DNA from: an uncultured Oscillospiraceae bacterium
GTDB taxonomy: Bacteria > Bacillota > Clostridia > Oscillospirales > Oscillospiraceae
Direction of reading: 5' to 3'
Assembly: GCA_934589065.1 (NCBI GenBank)
Contig: CAKTNN010000015.1
Coordinates: 1-48,977, forward strand
Length of the DNA stretch: 48,977 nucleotides
A model generated the notes under the pieces. That model was given only the letters and a program-made list of their open reading frames with translations, searched no databases and was not told the DNA's origin. A program made the translations under genes and the position numbers. Of this stretch, positions 24,955 to 33,870 are shown piece by piece (position 1 is the first letter of the stretch; every line of letters starts with the position of its first letter).

Positions 24955-26189
24955 CCTTGCTGCTCCTTTTCGGCAGAACCCAGCAGGGAGCGGAACATGG
25001 TTACGTATTTTTCGGTGCAGATTTCCGGGGTGTACTTTTCCAGGTACAGTTTTCTGCAGGTTTCCCGCATGGCCTTCAGAGCTTCGGGATCATCCCGCAG
25101 GGCCCGGATCATCTGGGCCAGACGGGCCGATTCTCCGTTGTGAAGACTCAGCCCTGCCCCAAGACGGATATCCTTTACGATGTCGCATTCGTCCATAATG
25201 GCAATCAGGGGAATGCCCTGCATCATGTAGCTATAGGTTTTACTGGGAACGCACAGCCCGGTGGTTCCCGCTTCCAGGGAGATGAGGGCGGCACTGCTGA
25301 TTTGCAGGGCATCCTGGTAGTCCTTCCCGTGGAGATAGTCCAGCACTCTGGCGTTTTGCAGGTGTTCTTTGGCAATGGTTTCCCGGAGCGCCGCCTCCTT
25401 ATTGCCGTGACCGGCGAAAAGGAAAAAGACGTCTTTTTCGTCCCGCATTTCCCGCAGGGTATCCAGAATGGTCTGCATATCCTGGATGGTGCCCATGTTG
25501 CCAAAGTAGGAGACGACAAATTTGTCTCCCAGCTCTTTGGCAAAGCGGTTATCCGTGAGATCCCGGTTGGGCTGCCCGTGGTCGGAATACCAGTTGGGAA
25601 TCACCCAGACGTTTTCCGGCATTACGGCCCGGTTTTTCCGGATAAAGCTCTGCATTTCTCCGGACAGGGCCACCACCCGGTCAGCCAAGGGGTAGACGAC
25701 CTCATTGATATGGGACATGGCCCGGAAAATGAGACTTCCGGGGCGCAGTGCGTTTGTCCGCAGAGCAAGCTCCGGGTATAGGTCATAGGAGACGAATACC
25801 AACTTGCAGCCGTAGCGCTTTTTTGCCTGGGCAGCTACCCAGGGCAGAATCGGGGGATTGGAATAGACCACTACCGTGCGGTAATTCCGCAGCCGACCAA
25901 GGTGGGCAAAGGCTGCCAGGGTGAAGGAAAAATAATTGACGAGTCGGCCCAGCTTTTTGCTCCTGTCCGGCTGCAAATAGCGCAGGCGATGGATGGTCAC
26001 GCCCTCCAGGGTTTCCTCCATGGGGACGGGGGGGCCTTGATAGTATTCCTTTGGGTAGCCGCAAACAACTTCTACCCGGTAGCCTGCCTTGGCTAAGGCT
26101 TTGGCGGTGTCAAAGGGAAGCTGTGCGGAGGAGATATATTCCGGGTGGAAAAACTGGCACAGAAAAACAATGTCTTTTTTCTCCTGCAA
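24951..26189 (-). CDS. GT4 glycosyltransferase, WbuB-like, with TTG start
   Basis: The product is 412 residues. The N-terminus CQFFHPEYISSAQLPFDTAK, the segment VVVYSNPPILPW, and the donor-domain LISLEAGTTGLCVPSKTYSYM are typical of the WbuB/fucosyltransferase-like GT4 group. No ATG is in frame near the conserved start. TTG 26189 is chosen since AAAGGAG sits 8 bases upstream and the protein then begins LQEKKDIVFLCQF. It is 20 bases after the epimerase gene and overlaps the next GT4 gene by 4 bases. Confidence 0.88.
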   Translation of the reverse strand: MQEKKDIVFLCQFFHPEYISSAQLPFDTAKALAKAGYRVEVVCGYPKEYYQGPPVPMEETLEGVTIHRLRYLQPDRSKKLGRLVNYFSFTLAAFAHLGRLRNYRTVVVYSNPPILPWVAAQAKKRYGCKLVFVSYDLYPELALRTNALRPGSLIFRAMSHINEVVYPLADRVVALSGEMQSFIRKNRAVMPENVWVIPNWYSDHGQPNRDLTDNRFAKELGDKFVVSYFGNMGTIQDMQTILDTLREMRDEKDVFFLFAGHGNKEAALRETIAKEHLQNARVLDYLHGKDYQDALQISSAALISLEAGTTGLCVPSKTYSYMMQGIPLIAIMDECDIVKDIRLGAGLSLHNGESARLAQMIRALRDDPEALKAMRETCRKLYLEKYTPEICTEKYVTMFRSLLGSAEKEQQG

Positions 26190-26209
26190 AGCACATTCTC
26201 CTTTCGGTT

Positions 26210-27070
26210 TTATTTTACGCTCTCCGGGAAAGAGACAATGCAATAGTCTTCTTTGTAGGCGCTGAGGGCCTTGTCGTAGCACAGGGAGCCAAAGGCCTTG
26301 TCTACCTTTCCCGTCACATGCCGCATAAGGTGCATTGCCCAGCCAAAACCCGGAAGCAGCACAATGTGCTTTCCTCTTGCCTGGGCAATGGCCTGCACCA
26401 TGGCACTCGTGTTTACATAATCATTATCCTGGGGGCAGAAGACGCCGCCCTCTTCGTGGTCGATGAGAAGCTGAACCAGCCGGTTCAGGTTTCCGACATA
26501 CAGCATGGAGCGCTGATTGTTTACTCTGGGAAAGAAGGGCAGCTTTTCCGCAAGGCTGACCAAAGTACGGTAGTTGCCCTTGCAGCCCTCGCCATAGATC
26601 ATCGGGGGGCGGAGAACGGCAACATGGAAATGGCTGTCAGAAAGGGAAAGCAGCGCTTTTTCTGCCTCCAGCTTGCTGATGCCATAGTTATCCTTGGGCA
26701 GGGTGGGGGTTTGGGCGGTGATGGTCACGGTTTTTCCGTAGGCAGCGTCTACTCCGTAAACCGCCATGGTGGATAGAAATAGGAACTGGGTCACGCCCTC
26801 GGCCTTGGCCTTTTGCGCGGTCCCGAAGGCTAAATCGCAGTTGACATGGCGGTACTGCTCCAGGGCGGCTGGGTCATCCTTGCTGCTTGTCTGGTGGACA
26901 ATGGCTGCGGTGTGATAGACACTGTCATATCCCTGAAAGGAAAACGCCTGCCAATTATTGTCCCGCAGACTGATGCAGTCAACCTGATAGCGTTCCGGGA
27001 ATTGCTCCAGATAGGCTTTCAGGGAAGCGCCCAGAAAGCTGTGCTGCCCGGTAATCAGAACTCTTTTCAT
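26210..27070 (-). CDS. NAD-dependent epimerase/dehydratase (extended SDR)
   Basis: A 286-residue extended short-chain dehydrogenase. The dinucleotide loop is ITGQHSFLGASL (6-17), a TGxxxFLG variant, and the catalytic YGISK (Tyr-x3-Lys) sits near residue 137, with STMAVYG providing the active Ser/Thr. It would interconvert a nucleotide or lipid-linked sugar used by the operon's transferases. It is slightly shorter than UDP-glucose 4-epimerases. Genes of this type often follow a priming transferase and can act on the lipid-linked first sugar. ATG 27070 overlaps the transferase stop by 4 bases; the longer frame is not needed. Confidence 0.88.
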   Translation of the reverse strand: MKRVLITGQHSFLGASLKAYLEQFPERYQVDCISLRDNNWQAFSFQGYDSVYHTAAIVHQTSSKDDPAALEQYRHVNCDLAFGTAQKAKAEGVTQFLFLSTMAVYGVDAAYGKTVTITAQTPTLPKDNYGISKLEAEKALLSLSDSHFHVAVLRPPMIYGEGCKGNYRTLVSLAEKLPFFPRVNNQRSMLYVGNLNRLVQLLIDHEEGGVFCPQDNDYVNTSAMVQAIAQARGKHIVLLPGFGWAMHLMRHVTGKVDKAFGSLCYDKALSAYKEDYCIVSFPESVK

Positions 27071-27678
27071 TCCTGCTCCTTGTTCATAGCGCCGGTTCCG
27101 CCCTCTACGACCCCTTTGTGGGTGAGGACGGCGGCAATGGTGGCAAAGAAGCACTTGCAGTCAAAAAGGAAGCTGAGCCTTTGCACATATTCGCCATCCA
27201 GTGCGGCCTTTTGCGCTACGGGAATCTCATCCCGACCGTTGATCTGTGCCCAACCGGTAAGGCCGGGGCGCACGTCGTTGGCCCCTACCTGATCCCGCAA
27301 TTCAATCAGATCATATTGGTTCCACAGAGCGGGCCGCGGGCCGATGACAGACATTTTTCCGGTGAAAATCTGCAAAATCTGGGGTACTTCATCCAGAGAT
27401 GTTTTCCGCAGGACGCGGCCCACACGGGTGATATACTGCTCCGGATTGGAAAGCAGGTGCGTTGGCACATCGTGGGGGGTGCACATCTTCATGGTGCGGA
27501 ATTTCAGAATGTTAAAGTGAACCTTATGCAGGCCTACCCGCTTCTGGCGGAAAAAGACAGGCCCCGGATCATCAATTATGATTGCCAGCGCCAGAAGAAG
27601 AAACAAAGGGGAGAGCACAATAATTCCGCAGGCGGAAAGTACAATATCCAGCGCCCGTTTCCCAAATTTTCGATACAA
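27067..27678 (-). CDS. Initiating sugar-phosphate transferase (polyprenyl-P hexose-1-P transferase)
   Basis: A bacterial sugar transferase of 203 residues that loads the first sugar-phosphate onto undecaprenyl phosphate. One reentrant or transmembrane helix (LDIVLSACGIIVLSPLFLLLALAII) is followed by the conserved FFRQKRVGLHK, FNILKFRTM, RKTSLDEVPQ, GPRPAL and RPGLTGWAQINGR blocks. The start is TTG 27678: GAGGG lies 6 bases upstream and the product begins like relatives (Y-R-K-F-G-K-R). A GTG at 27720 would lie at or before the predicted transcription start. It is the first gene of the polysaccharide operon. Confidence 0.92.
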   Translation of the reverse strand: MYRKFGKRALDIVLSACGIIVLSPLFLLLALAIIIDDPGPVFFRQKRVGLHKVHFNILKFRTMKMCTPHDVPTHLLSNPEQYITRVGRVLRKTSLDEVPQILQIFTGKMSVIGPRPALWNQYDLIELRDQVGANDVRPGLTGWAQINGRDEIPVAQKAALDGEYVQRLSFLFDCKCFFATIAAVLTHKGVVEGGTGAMNKEQE

Positions 27679-27723
27679 ATCAATTCCCTCTTTCTGCTGG
27701 TTTTTGACAAAAATACACACTAT

Positions 27724-27752
27724 AGTATACCACAGAATAGCCTGTACAGCAA
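27724..27752 (-). promoter_or_regulatory. Main promoter of the polysaccharide operon
   Basis: Minus strand: TTGCTG (27752-27747), 17-base spacer, TATACT (27729-27724) with an extended TGG. Predicted transcription starts near 27717, just upstream of the TTG-started first gene. Confidence 0.8.
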
Positions 27753-27802
27753 GGAAAAGTTTTACCGGAAAATGGAAGGGGAAAATACGCCTTAAGAAGG
27801 AA

Positions 27803-27859
27803 AAAAGGCTGCTAAAAACGGTCCGGCAGAGCCAAAGACGCGCTTTTCAGCAGCCTTTT
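27803..27859 (-). terminator. Terminator of the NahK-like kinase gene
   Basis: AAAAGGCTGCT (27803-27813) pairs with AGCAGCCTTTT (27849-27859). It separates the kinase gene from the polysaccharide operon promoter. Confidence 0.75.
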
Positions 27860-27889
27860 CAAAATTGTCATGGGGAAGGGGAACGCTCG

Positions 27890-28984
27890 TTATTTGCACG
27901 CTTCCAGACACTGCCGGACAACGCTTTCCATTTCCTCCCGCTTTTTCAGCATATCCCGTGCCAGAGCCAGCTGGCAGCGGGTGCGCACCAGGTTGTGATT
28001 TTCGTAGGAGATGTTAAAATAGGGGTCACCTTGCAGATAGTCCATCAGGAATCGGGCAGAAAGCTCCAAAGTCAGGCAGATGCAGCTGACAGCCAGCGTA
28101 TCGGCCTCGGCTTTTGTAATGGAGGGCGCGGTTTTGGACAGGAAGCCCTCGGTAAAGGCCCGGAAAACATCCATATCCACACCGGCTTTTTGGGGATCTT
28201 TGCAGTCCTCTTCGCAGTAGTTGGCGGCAAACCGGATGGCGTCTCCAAAGTCGTGGCCCATAAGGCCGGGCATCACGGTATCCAAATCCACAACCACCAG
28301 GGCGTCCTGGGTCTGGGGGTCGAAGAGCACGTTATTGATTTTGGTGTCGTTGTGGGTGACCCGCAGGGGGAGTTTCCCCTGCTGAAGCAAATCCGTCAGG
28401 GTGCAGGCCAGGTCTTCGTTTTCCAGAAGGAAACGAATTTCCTCTTGGGCGTCCTGGCATCTTCCAACCTTATCCTCCCGGACGGCCTGCTTTAAGTCGG
28501 CAAACCGGCAGCGGGTGTTGTGAAAATCGGGGATGGTTTCCTTCAGACTGCCGATTTCAAAATCCGCAAGCTCATTCTGGAATTCTCCAAAGGCGATGCC
28601 GGCATTGCGCAGAACCTTGGGATCCTGTACAGAATTGAAGGTTACGGAAGGGATGTAGTTGGTCATCCGCCAGAAATTATCCCCTTCTGCCAGATAGGTT
28701 TTCCGGTCAGCGGTGTGATGGAAATGCAGGCATGTCCGGTTCCCGTTTTTGGCGCGGATATGCTCGGTCACCTTGTCGATGTTGTCCATCAGCCCCACGG
28801 GATCCCGGAAGGCAAAGGTGTTGACGTTCTGAACCAAGTAGGATTTGGGGCTTCCGTCATTGCGCCGGAAATCCACCCGATAGGTTTTATTCACATTGCC
28901 CATTTGAATCGTCTCAAAGCCCACGAATTGGTCTTCAATCCGAAAGGCCTTGCAGACTTGCTGCAATTTTTCATTCATATCCAC
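27890..28984 (-). CDS. NahK-like sugar 1-kinase (aminoglycoside phosphotransferase fold)
   Basis: A 364-residue kinase of the APH fold. The catalytic loop is THNDTKINNVLFD (about 216-228) and the metal-binding VVDLDTVMPG follows about 10 residues later, exactly the pattern of N-acetylhexosamine 1-kinase (NahK), which makes GlcNAc-1-P or GalNAc-1-P from free sugar. The N-terminal nucleotide pocket has GNVNKTYRVD. The product could feed nucleotide-sugar supply for the neighbouring glycosyltransferases or a host-glycan salvage path; both are inferences. GTG 28984 is used, GAGAGG lying 10 bases upstream; ATG 28978 is the alternative. It is a separate transcription unit. Confidence 0.85.
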   Translation of the reverse strand: MDMNEKLQQVCKAFRIEDQFVGFETIQMGNVNKTYRVDFRRNDGSPKSYLVQNVNTFAFRDPVGLMDNIDKVTEHIRAKNGNRTCLHFHHTADRKTYLAEGDNFWRMTNYIPSVTFNSVQDPKVLRNAGIAFGEFQNELADFEIGSLKETIPDFHNTRCRFADLKQAVREDKVGRCQDAQEEIRFLLENEDLACTLTDLLQQGKLPLRVTHNDTKINNVLFDPQTQDALVVVDLDTVMPGLMGHDFGDAIRFAANYCEEDCKDPQKAGVDMDVFRAFTEGFLSKTAPSITKAEADTLAVSCICLTLELSARFLMDYLQGDPYFNISYENHNLVRTRCQLALARDMLKKREEMESVVRQCLEACK

Positions 28985-29078
28985 AGTACTTCGTCCTCTC
29001 TATCCTGAAAAGCGCCAAAAAGCGGGGCGCGTCCGCTGCCGGGCGGTGGCGGGTTTCGCCTGAGCCGCACCAGGGGAT

Positions 29079-29107
29079 ATTCTATCTTAAAAGGAAGAAG
29101 CTGTCAA
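29079..29107 (-). promoter_or_regulatory. Promoter of the NahK-like kinase gene
   Basis: Minus strand: TTGACA (29107-29102), 17-base spacer, TAGAAT (29084-29079). Confidence 0.75.
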
Positions 29108-29273
29108 CGAAGGACGGTATTTTTTGGTAATAATCATGAGTTCGACTGGGATTAAATTTATAAAAATACAGGAAAAACTGGCAATTCCTACAAAGCCTCC
29201 GGGGGCTTCTCCCGGCGTGGGAGGGATAGAATTCCAAAGTTTCCGAAAAAGCGGGTGGAATTCCAAAAAAACA

Positions 29274-29302
29274 TTGCATTCAAAAAGAAAACAGGGTATA
29301 AT
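29274..29302 (+). promoter_or_regulatory. Promoter of smc
   Basis: TTGCAT (29274-29279), 17-base spacer, TATAAT (29297-29302), about 40 bases before the GTG start. Confidence 0.8.
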
Positions 29303-29342
29303 AACATGATTCTTTATAGTAATTGATCAACGAGGTTATGCT

Positions 29343-32300
29343 GTGTACTTAAAATCACTGGAATTGCAGGGCTTTAAGTCCTTCCCGGATAAGACGGTGA
29401 TCCGCTTTGGCGATGATATTACTGCCATTGTGGGCCCCAACGGCTCCGGAAAATCCAATATTTCCGATGCCATCCTCTGGGTTATGGGCGAGCAGAGCTC
29501 CAAGACCCTCCGTGGCGCGAAAATGGAGGATGTGATCTTTGGCGGCACCGCCAAGCGTCCCCAGCTGGGCTTTGCAGAGGCGACCCTGACTTTGGACAAC
29601 TCCGACAGGGCACTGGCTTACGATGCCGACGAGGTGGTGGTTACCCGCCGCTACTATCGCTCCGGCGACGGAGAATACTATATCAACCGCCAGTCCGCCA
29701 GACTCAAGGATATCAATGAACTTCTGATGGACACAGGCTTGGGCCGGGAGGGCTACTCCAACATCGGTCAGGGCCGTATTGACGAGATCCTTTCCCTGAA
29801 AAGCGGCGACCGCCGGGAAATCTTTGAGGAGGCGGCGGGCATTTCCAAATACCGCCACCGCAAGGAAGAAACCGAGCGCCAGCTGGAGCGGACAGAGGAC
29901 AATCTTTTGCGGATCGGGGACAAGGTTTCCGAACTGGAACTGCAGCTGGAACCGTTAAAGGCCCAGTCGGAAAAAGCAAAGAAATACCTGGAGATGAAGG
30001 AAGAGCTCCAGGGCGTGGAGGTTGCCGTTTGGCTGGATACCCTGGATAAGCTTTCCGCTGCGGCAAAGAAAGCGGAGGAGGACTATGCCTCTGCGTCGTT
30101 TGTCCTGCAGCAGGCCCATGATGAGCTGGACGGCCTCTACCGTCAGGCCGAGGAAATGGGGGAAGCACTGCGGGAAAAGGACGGCGCACTGGAATCCGTC
30201 CGGGTAAAAACCACCATGTTCCAGAGCACCCACCAGCAGTTGGAAGGCCAGATGGCAGTGCTCCGGGGCAATATGGAAAACAACGACCGGAATATTGCCC
30301 GCATCGAAGAGGAAATCAAGGGCCAGGAGGATCGCTCCGGCGGCATTGATAGCCAGATTGCCCAGGGAGCCCAGCGGCTTTCCGAGATTGAACGGAATCT
30401 TTCGGATATTCGCCAGGCCATCGGTGCTTCCCAGCAGAAGCTCAGTGAAATGACCGCTTCTGCCCAGGGCCTGAGCAAGCAGTTTTTGGAGCTGCGTACC
30501 AAAGAATCTACCCTCACGGCGGATATTGCCGGGTGCGAGGCGGAGGTTCGGGCGGTGGAGGAAAACCGCAAAACCGCCATGGCCCGCCTGGCGGAGCTGG
30601 ACGGAGACCTTTCTGCCGGAACCGACCGCCTGGAGCAGGCAAAGAAGAACCTGGAGGACTGCCGCCGGGAGCTGAAAAACGCCCAGGAGCAGGTTACGGC
30701 TTCCAACAATGTGATTTCCGGCTTTTCTCTGCGCCAGGAAAACCGCCGAAAGGCCAGAGATGCCTCCGCAGAGAAACTGCGGGAGCTTTCTGCCCAGCTG
30801 GACGGAATTTCTGCCAAGGTGCGGGTGTTCCGCGCTATGGAGCGGGATTATGAAAGCTATACAAAATCCGTGCGGATGGTTATGCAGGAGGCCCAGCGGG
30901 GCGCACTGCGGAATATCCACGGCCCGGTTTCCCGGCTGATTCGCACGGATAATGAGTATGCCGTTGCCATTGAAATTGCTCTGGGTGCGGCAATGCAGCA
31001 GATCGTTGTGGATACAGAGGCCGATGGCAAGGCCGCCATCAGCTACCTCAAGCGTACCGGCGGCGGACGCGCCACCTTCCTGCCTCTGTCCAATATCTGG
31101 GGCAAAAGCCTGCAAGAGCCCGGCGTTGAAAACTGCCGGGGCTTTGTAGGGGTGGCCTCTGATCTGGTAAAGAGCGATCCCAAGTATAAAAATATCATCC
31201 TGAATCTTCTGGGCCGGACGGTGATTGCCGAGGATCTGGATGCAGCCATTGCCATGGCAAAGCAGTTTAAAAATCGCTTCCGCATCGTAACCCTGGACGG
31301 ACAGGTGATGAACACCGGCGGCTCCATGACCGGCGGTTCTGTAAATAAGGATGCGGGCATTCTCTCCCGGGCCAATGAGCTGGAAAGGCTGACCAAGCAG
31401 GAAAAGCAATTGCAGGAGCAGAAAATGGCGGAGGAAGCCCAGCTGCAGGAGTGTCAGCGGCTCTTTGACCAGGTGGAGTTTCAGATGTCCACTGCCCGGG
31501 ATCAGCTCCGGGAGGCAGAGGATCAGGTGCTCCGGCTCCAGGGTCAGGAAAAGCAGTACGAGGTGCTCTACAACGCCATTACCGAGGCAGAGAGCTCTGC
31601 CCGCCGGGAAAAGGATGCCCTGAATGCCAGAGATCGGGCCGATGCCGAGCGTTTGGCAGCCCAGAAGGCGAAAATTCAGGTGTATGAAAAGGATCTGACT
31701 GCCACCCGCCAGGCCCTTGCCGGGTTGGAGGGCAGCCAGTCCGAGGCGGCCCAGGCGACGGATGCCATCACGGGCCACATTACGGATTTGCGCACGAAGG
31801 AGGCTGCCCTTACTGCCGAAAGCGCCACGGCCCAGTCCCACATGGAAGATCTCAAATCCCTGCGCACCGCCATGGAGGGGGACCGGGAGAAAAAGCAGGC
31901 ACTGATGGAGGCTATCCGTCAGGAAAATGACCGGCTATCCGGGGAAATTGCCGCTTTGGAGCAGCGCCAGAAGGAAAATGACGCTGAGGCGGAAACCATG
32001 AACGCTTCCTTCCAGGAAATGCTCAAGGACCGGGCGGATACGGAAGCCGCCAAAACCAAAGCCGAGCGGGATGCCCAGGAGAAAAACAAGGACATTCTGA
32101 ATATGGAGCGGGCCTGTGCGCTGCTGGAGCAGAAAAAGGTCACTACCTCCATGGAGGAAAAGCAGATTATCGATAAGCTGTGGGATTCCTACGGCCTGAC
32201 CCCCGGCACGGCGGCGCCCCACCGGGGAGAGATTGAGAACGTTACCGCCGGTTCTCGGCGGATCGGGGAGCTCAAGCGGAAGATTGCCGCTCTGGGCACG

Positions 32301-32912
32301 CCCAACCTGGGGGCAATTGAGGAATACGAGCGGGTCAACGAGCGCTACAGCTACCTCGCGGAGCAGCGGGACGATGTGCTCACCTCCAAGCGGGAGCTGG
32401 AAAGCATCATCCGGGATATTACCAAGGAAATGACCACCATTTTTGTGGAGCAGTTTGCCCGGATTGACCACTATTTCGGTCAGGTGTTTGAAGAGATGTT
32501 CGGCGGCGGCAAGGGTCAGCTGATTCTGGAAGACCCGGAAAATCCCTTGACCTGCGGCATTGAAATCCGGGTGCAGCCCCCCGGAAAGCAGGTGAAAACC
32601 ATCACTCTGCTCTCCGGCGGCGAAAAGGCATTTGTGGCAACGGCTCTGTATTTTGCAATTTTGAAGGTGCGGCCCACGCCCTTCTGCCTGCTGGACGAGA
32701 TTGACGCCGCTCTGGACGACCGGAATGTAGACCGGTTTGCAGGGTATCTGCACAACCTGAAAAAGACCCAGTTTATTGTCATTACCCACCGGCGCGGCAC
32801 CATGGAAAACGCCGATGTGCTCTATGGCGTTACCATGCAGGAGCAGGGCGTTTCCAAGCTGCTGCGGCTGGATCTGAACCAGATGGAAGAGTACCTGGGC
32901 ATTGGAGAATAA
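29343..32912 (+). CDS. smc: SMC chromosome condensation and segregation ATPase
   Basis: The product is 1189 residues, full length for bacterial SMC. Walker A GPNGSGKSN is at 31-39, then a long coiled coil (Glu/Lys/Gln-rich, about 165-500), the hinge domain (about 500-680, with GGGRATFLPL and MNTGGSMTGGSV), a second coiled coil, the signature LLSGGEKA (1089-1096) and Walker B with LLDEIDAALDD (1116-1126). It forms the condensin ring with ScpA and ScpB, which are not encoded here. GTG 29343 is the start, with GAGG 7 bases upstream and the protein beginning MYLKSLELQGFKSF as in relatives. rnc, often upstream of smc, is absent; ftsY follows. Confidence 0.98.
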   Translation: MYLKSLELQGFKSFPDKTVIRFGDDITAIVGPNGSGKSNISDAILWVMGEQSSKTLRGAKMEDVIFGGTAKRPQLGFAEATLTLDNSDRALAYDADEVVVTRRYYRSGDGEYYINRQSARLKDINELLMDTGLGREGYSNIGQGRIDEILSLKSGDRREIFEEAAGISKYRHRKEETERQLERTEDNLLRIGDKVSELELQLEPLKAQSEKAKKYLEMKEELQGVEVAVWLDTLDKLSAAAKKAEEDYASASFVLQQAHDELDGLYRQAEEMGEALREKDGALESVRVKTTMFQSTHQQLEGQMAVLRGNMENNDRNIARIEEEIKGQEDRSGGIDSQIAQGAQRLSEIERNLSDIRQAIGASQQKLSEMTASAQGLSKQFLELRTKESTLTADIAGCEAEVRAVEENRKTAMARLAELDGDLSAGTDRLEQAKKNLEDCRRELKNAQEQVTASNNVISGFSLRQENRRKARDASAEKLRELSAQLDGISAKVRVFRAMERDYESYTKSVRMVMQEAQRGALRNIHGPVSRLIRTDNEYAVAIEIALGAAMQQIVVDTEADGKAAISYLKRTGGGRATFLPLSNIWGKSLQEPGVENCRGFVGVASDLVKSDPKYKNIILNLLGRTVIAEDLDAAIAMAKQFKNRFRIVTLDGQVMNTGGSMTGGSVNKDAGILSRANELERLTKQEKQLQEQKMAEEAQLQECQRLFDQVEFQMSTARDQLREAEDQVLRLQGQEKQYEVLYNAITEAESSARREKDALNARDRADAERLAAQKAKIQVYEKDLTATRQALAGLEGSQSEAAQATDAITGHITDLRTKEAALTAESATAQSHMEDLKSLRTAMEGDREKKQALMEAIRQENDRLSGEIAALEQRQKENDAEAETMNASFQEMLKDRADTEAAKTKAERDAQEKNKDILNMERACALLEQKKVTTSMEEKQIIDKLWDSYGLTPGTAAPHRGEIENVTAGSRRIGELKRKIAALGTPNLGAIEEYERVNERYSYLAEQRDDVLTSKRELESIIRDITKEMTTIFVEQFARIDHYFGQVFEEMFGGGKGQLILEDPENPLTCGIEIRVQPPGKQVKTITLLSGGEKAFVATALYFAILKVRPTPFCLLDEIDAALDDRNVDRFAGYLHNLKKTQFIVITHRRGTMENADVLYGVTMQEQGVSKLLRLDLNQMEEYLGIGE

Positions 32913-32955
32913 CGCCATTCCTACAGAAAAAAATCTACGGTTAAGGAGCAGAAAT

Positions 32956-33861
32956 ATGGGATTTTTTGATAAGATCAAGCAGGGCCTGACCAAAACGCGG
33001 GATGCCCTCAGCGGAACGCTGAACGATATTTTTTCCGGAGAAACGGAAATTGACGATGATTTTTACGATAGCCTGGAAGAAAGCCTGATCCTTGCGGATC
33101 TGGGGGTGGAAACCGCTACCAAGGCAACGGATCGCCTGCGCAAGGCCATCCGGGAGCAGCACATCACCCAGGCAGACCAGGCCAAAGAGGCCCTGAAGGA
33201 CATCCTGGCGGATATGGTCAGCGTAGGTTCTCCGGAATTGGATCTTTCCACCCATCCCAGCGTGGTGCTGGTAATCGGCGTTAACGGTGTGGGCAAAACC
33301 ACCACCATTGGCAAGATTGCCAAGCAGCAGGTGGATGCAGGGAAAAAGGTAATGCTGGTGGCGGGGGATACCTTCCGTGCCGCCGCAGCGGATCAGCTGG
33401 AAATCTGGGCCCAGAGAAGCGGCGCGGACATTGTCCGGCAGCACGAGGGTGCAGACCCGGCCTCTGTTGTTTACGACGGCATTCAGGCCGCCAAAACAAG
33501 GGACGCAGATGTGATTCTCATCGATACCGCCGGACGGCTCCACAATAAGCAGAACCTGATGAACGAGCTGAATAAAATCAGCCGCATCGTGGAGCGGGAG
33601 CTCCCCGGCTGCGCCAGAGAGGTGCTGCTGGTGCTGGACGGCACTACGGGGCAGAACGGTCTGATTCAGGCAAAGCAGTTTAAGGAAATCGCCGGGGTGA
33701 CGGCCCTTGCCATTACCAAGCTGGACGGCACTGCCAAGGGCGGCATTGTCATTGCGGTGGCGGATAGCCTGGGCCTGCCGGTGAAGTTCATCGGCGTAGG
33801 CGAGCAGGCGGAGGACTTAATGCCCTTTGTCGCCCGGGATTTTGTGGATGCACTGATTTGA
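32956..33861 (+). CDS. ftsY: FtsY: signal recognition particle receptor
   Basis: A 301-residue SRP GTPase, the membrane-side receptor that docks ribosome-nascent chain-SRP complexes. The N domain covers about 1-95, then G1 GVNGVGKTT (108-116), DTFRAAAADQL, the G3 DTAGR (190-194) and G4 TKLDG (254-258). The acidic N-terminal A domain of proteobacteria is missing, as is usual in Gram-positives. ATG 32956 is chosen because AAGGAG lies upstream; the longer frame would start 10 bases before the end of smc. The gene lies 43 bases after smc. Confidence 0.97.
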   Translation: MGFFDKIKQGLTKTRDALSGTLNDIFSGETEIDDDFYDSLEESLILADLGVETATKATDRLRKAIREQHITQADQAKEALKDILADMVSVGSPELDLSTHPSVVLVIGVNGVGKTTTIGKIAKQQVDAGKKVMLVAGDTFRAAAADQLEIWAQRSGADIVRQHEGADPASVVYDGIQAAKTRDADVILIDTAGRLHNKQNLMNELNKISRIVERELPGCAREVLLVLDGTTGQNGLIQAKQFKEIAGVTALAITKLDGTAKGGIVIAVADSLGLPVKFIGVGEQAEDLMPFVARDFVDALI

Positions 33862-33870
33862 GGGAAAAAG

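Larger units (their letters stand above)
28985..29342. other. Divergent intergenic region upstream of smc
   Basis: The 358 bases hold the two promoters listed below, a GC-rich stretch at 29010-29060 that is the leader of the NahK-like gene, a hairpin CCGGG/CCCGG near 29198-29218, and two GAATTCCAAA words (29229-29238, 29258-29267). I see no gene in it. Confidence 0.6.

Noticed and set aside
29124..29309. A 61-codon frame upstream of smc
   Set aside because: It covers the kinase promoter region and the smc -35 and -10, lacks a binding site, and shows no protein-like composition.
29955..31841. A 628-codon open frame on the minus strand opposite smc
   Set aside because: It is antisense to the smc coiled coil; leucine-rich composition arises from the reverse of Glu/Lys/Gln codons. 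No family match by eye and no start signal.
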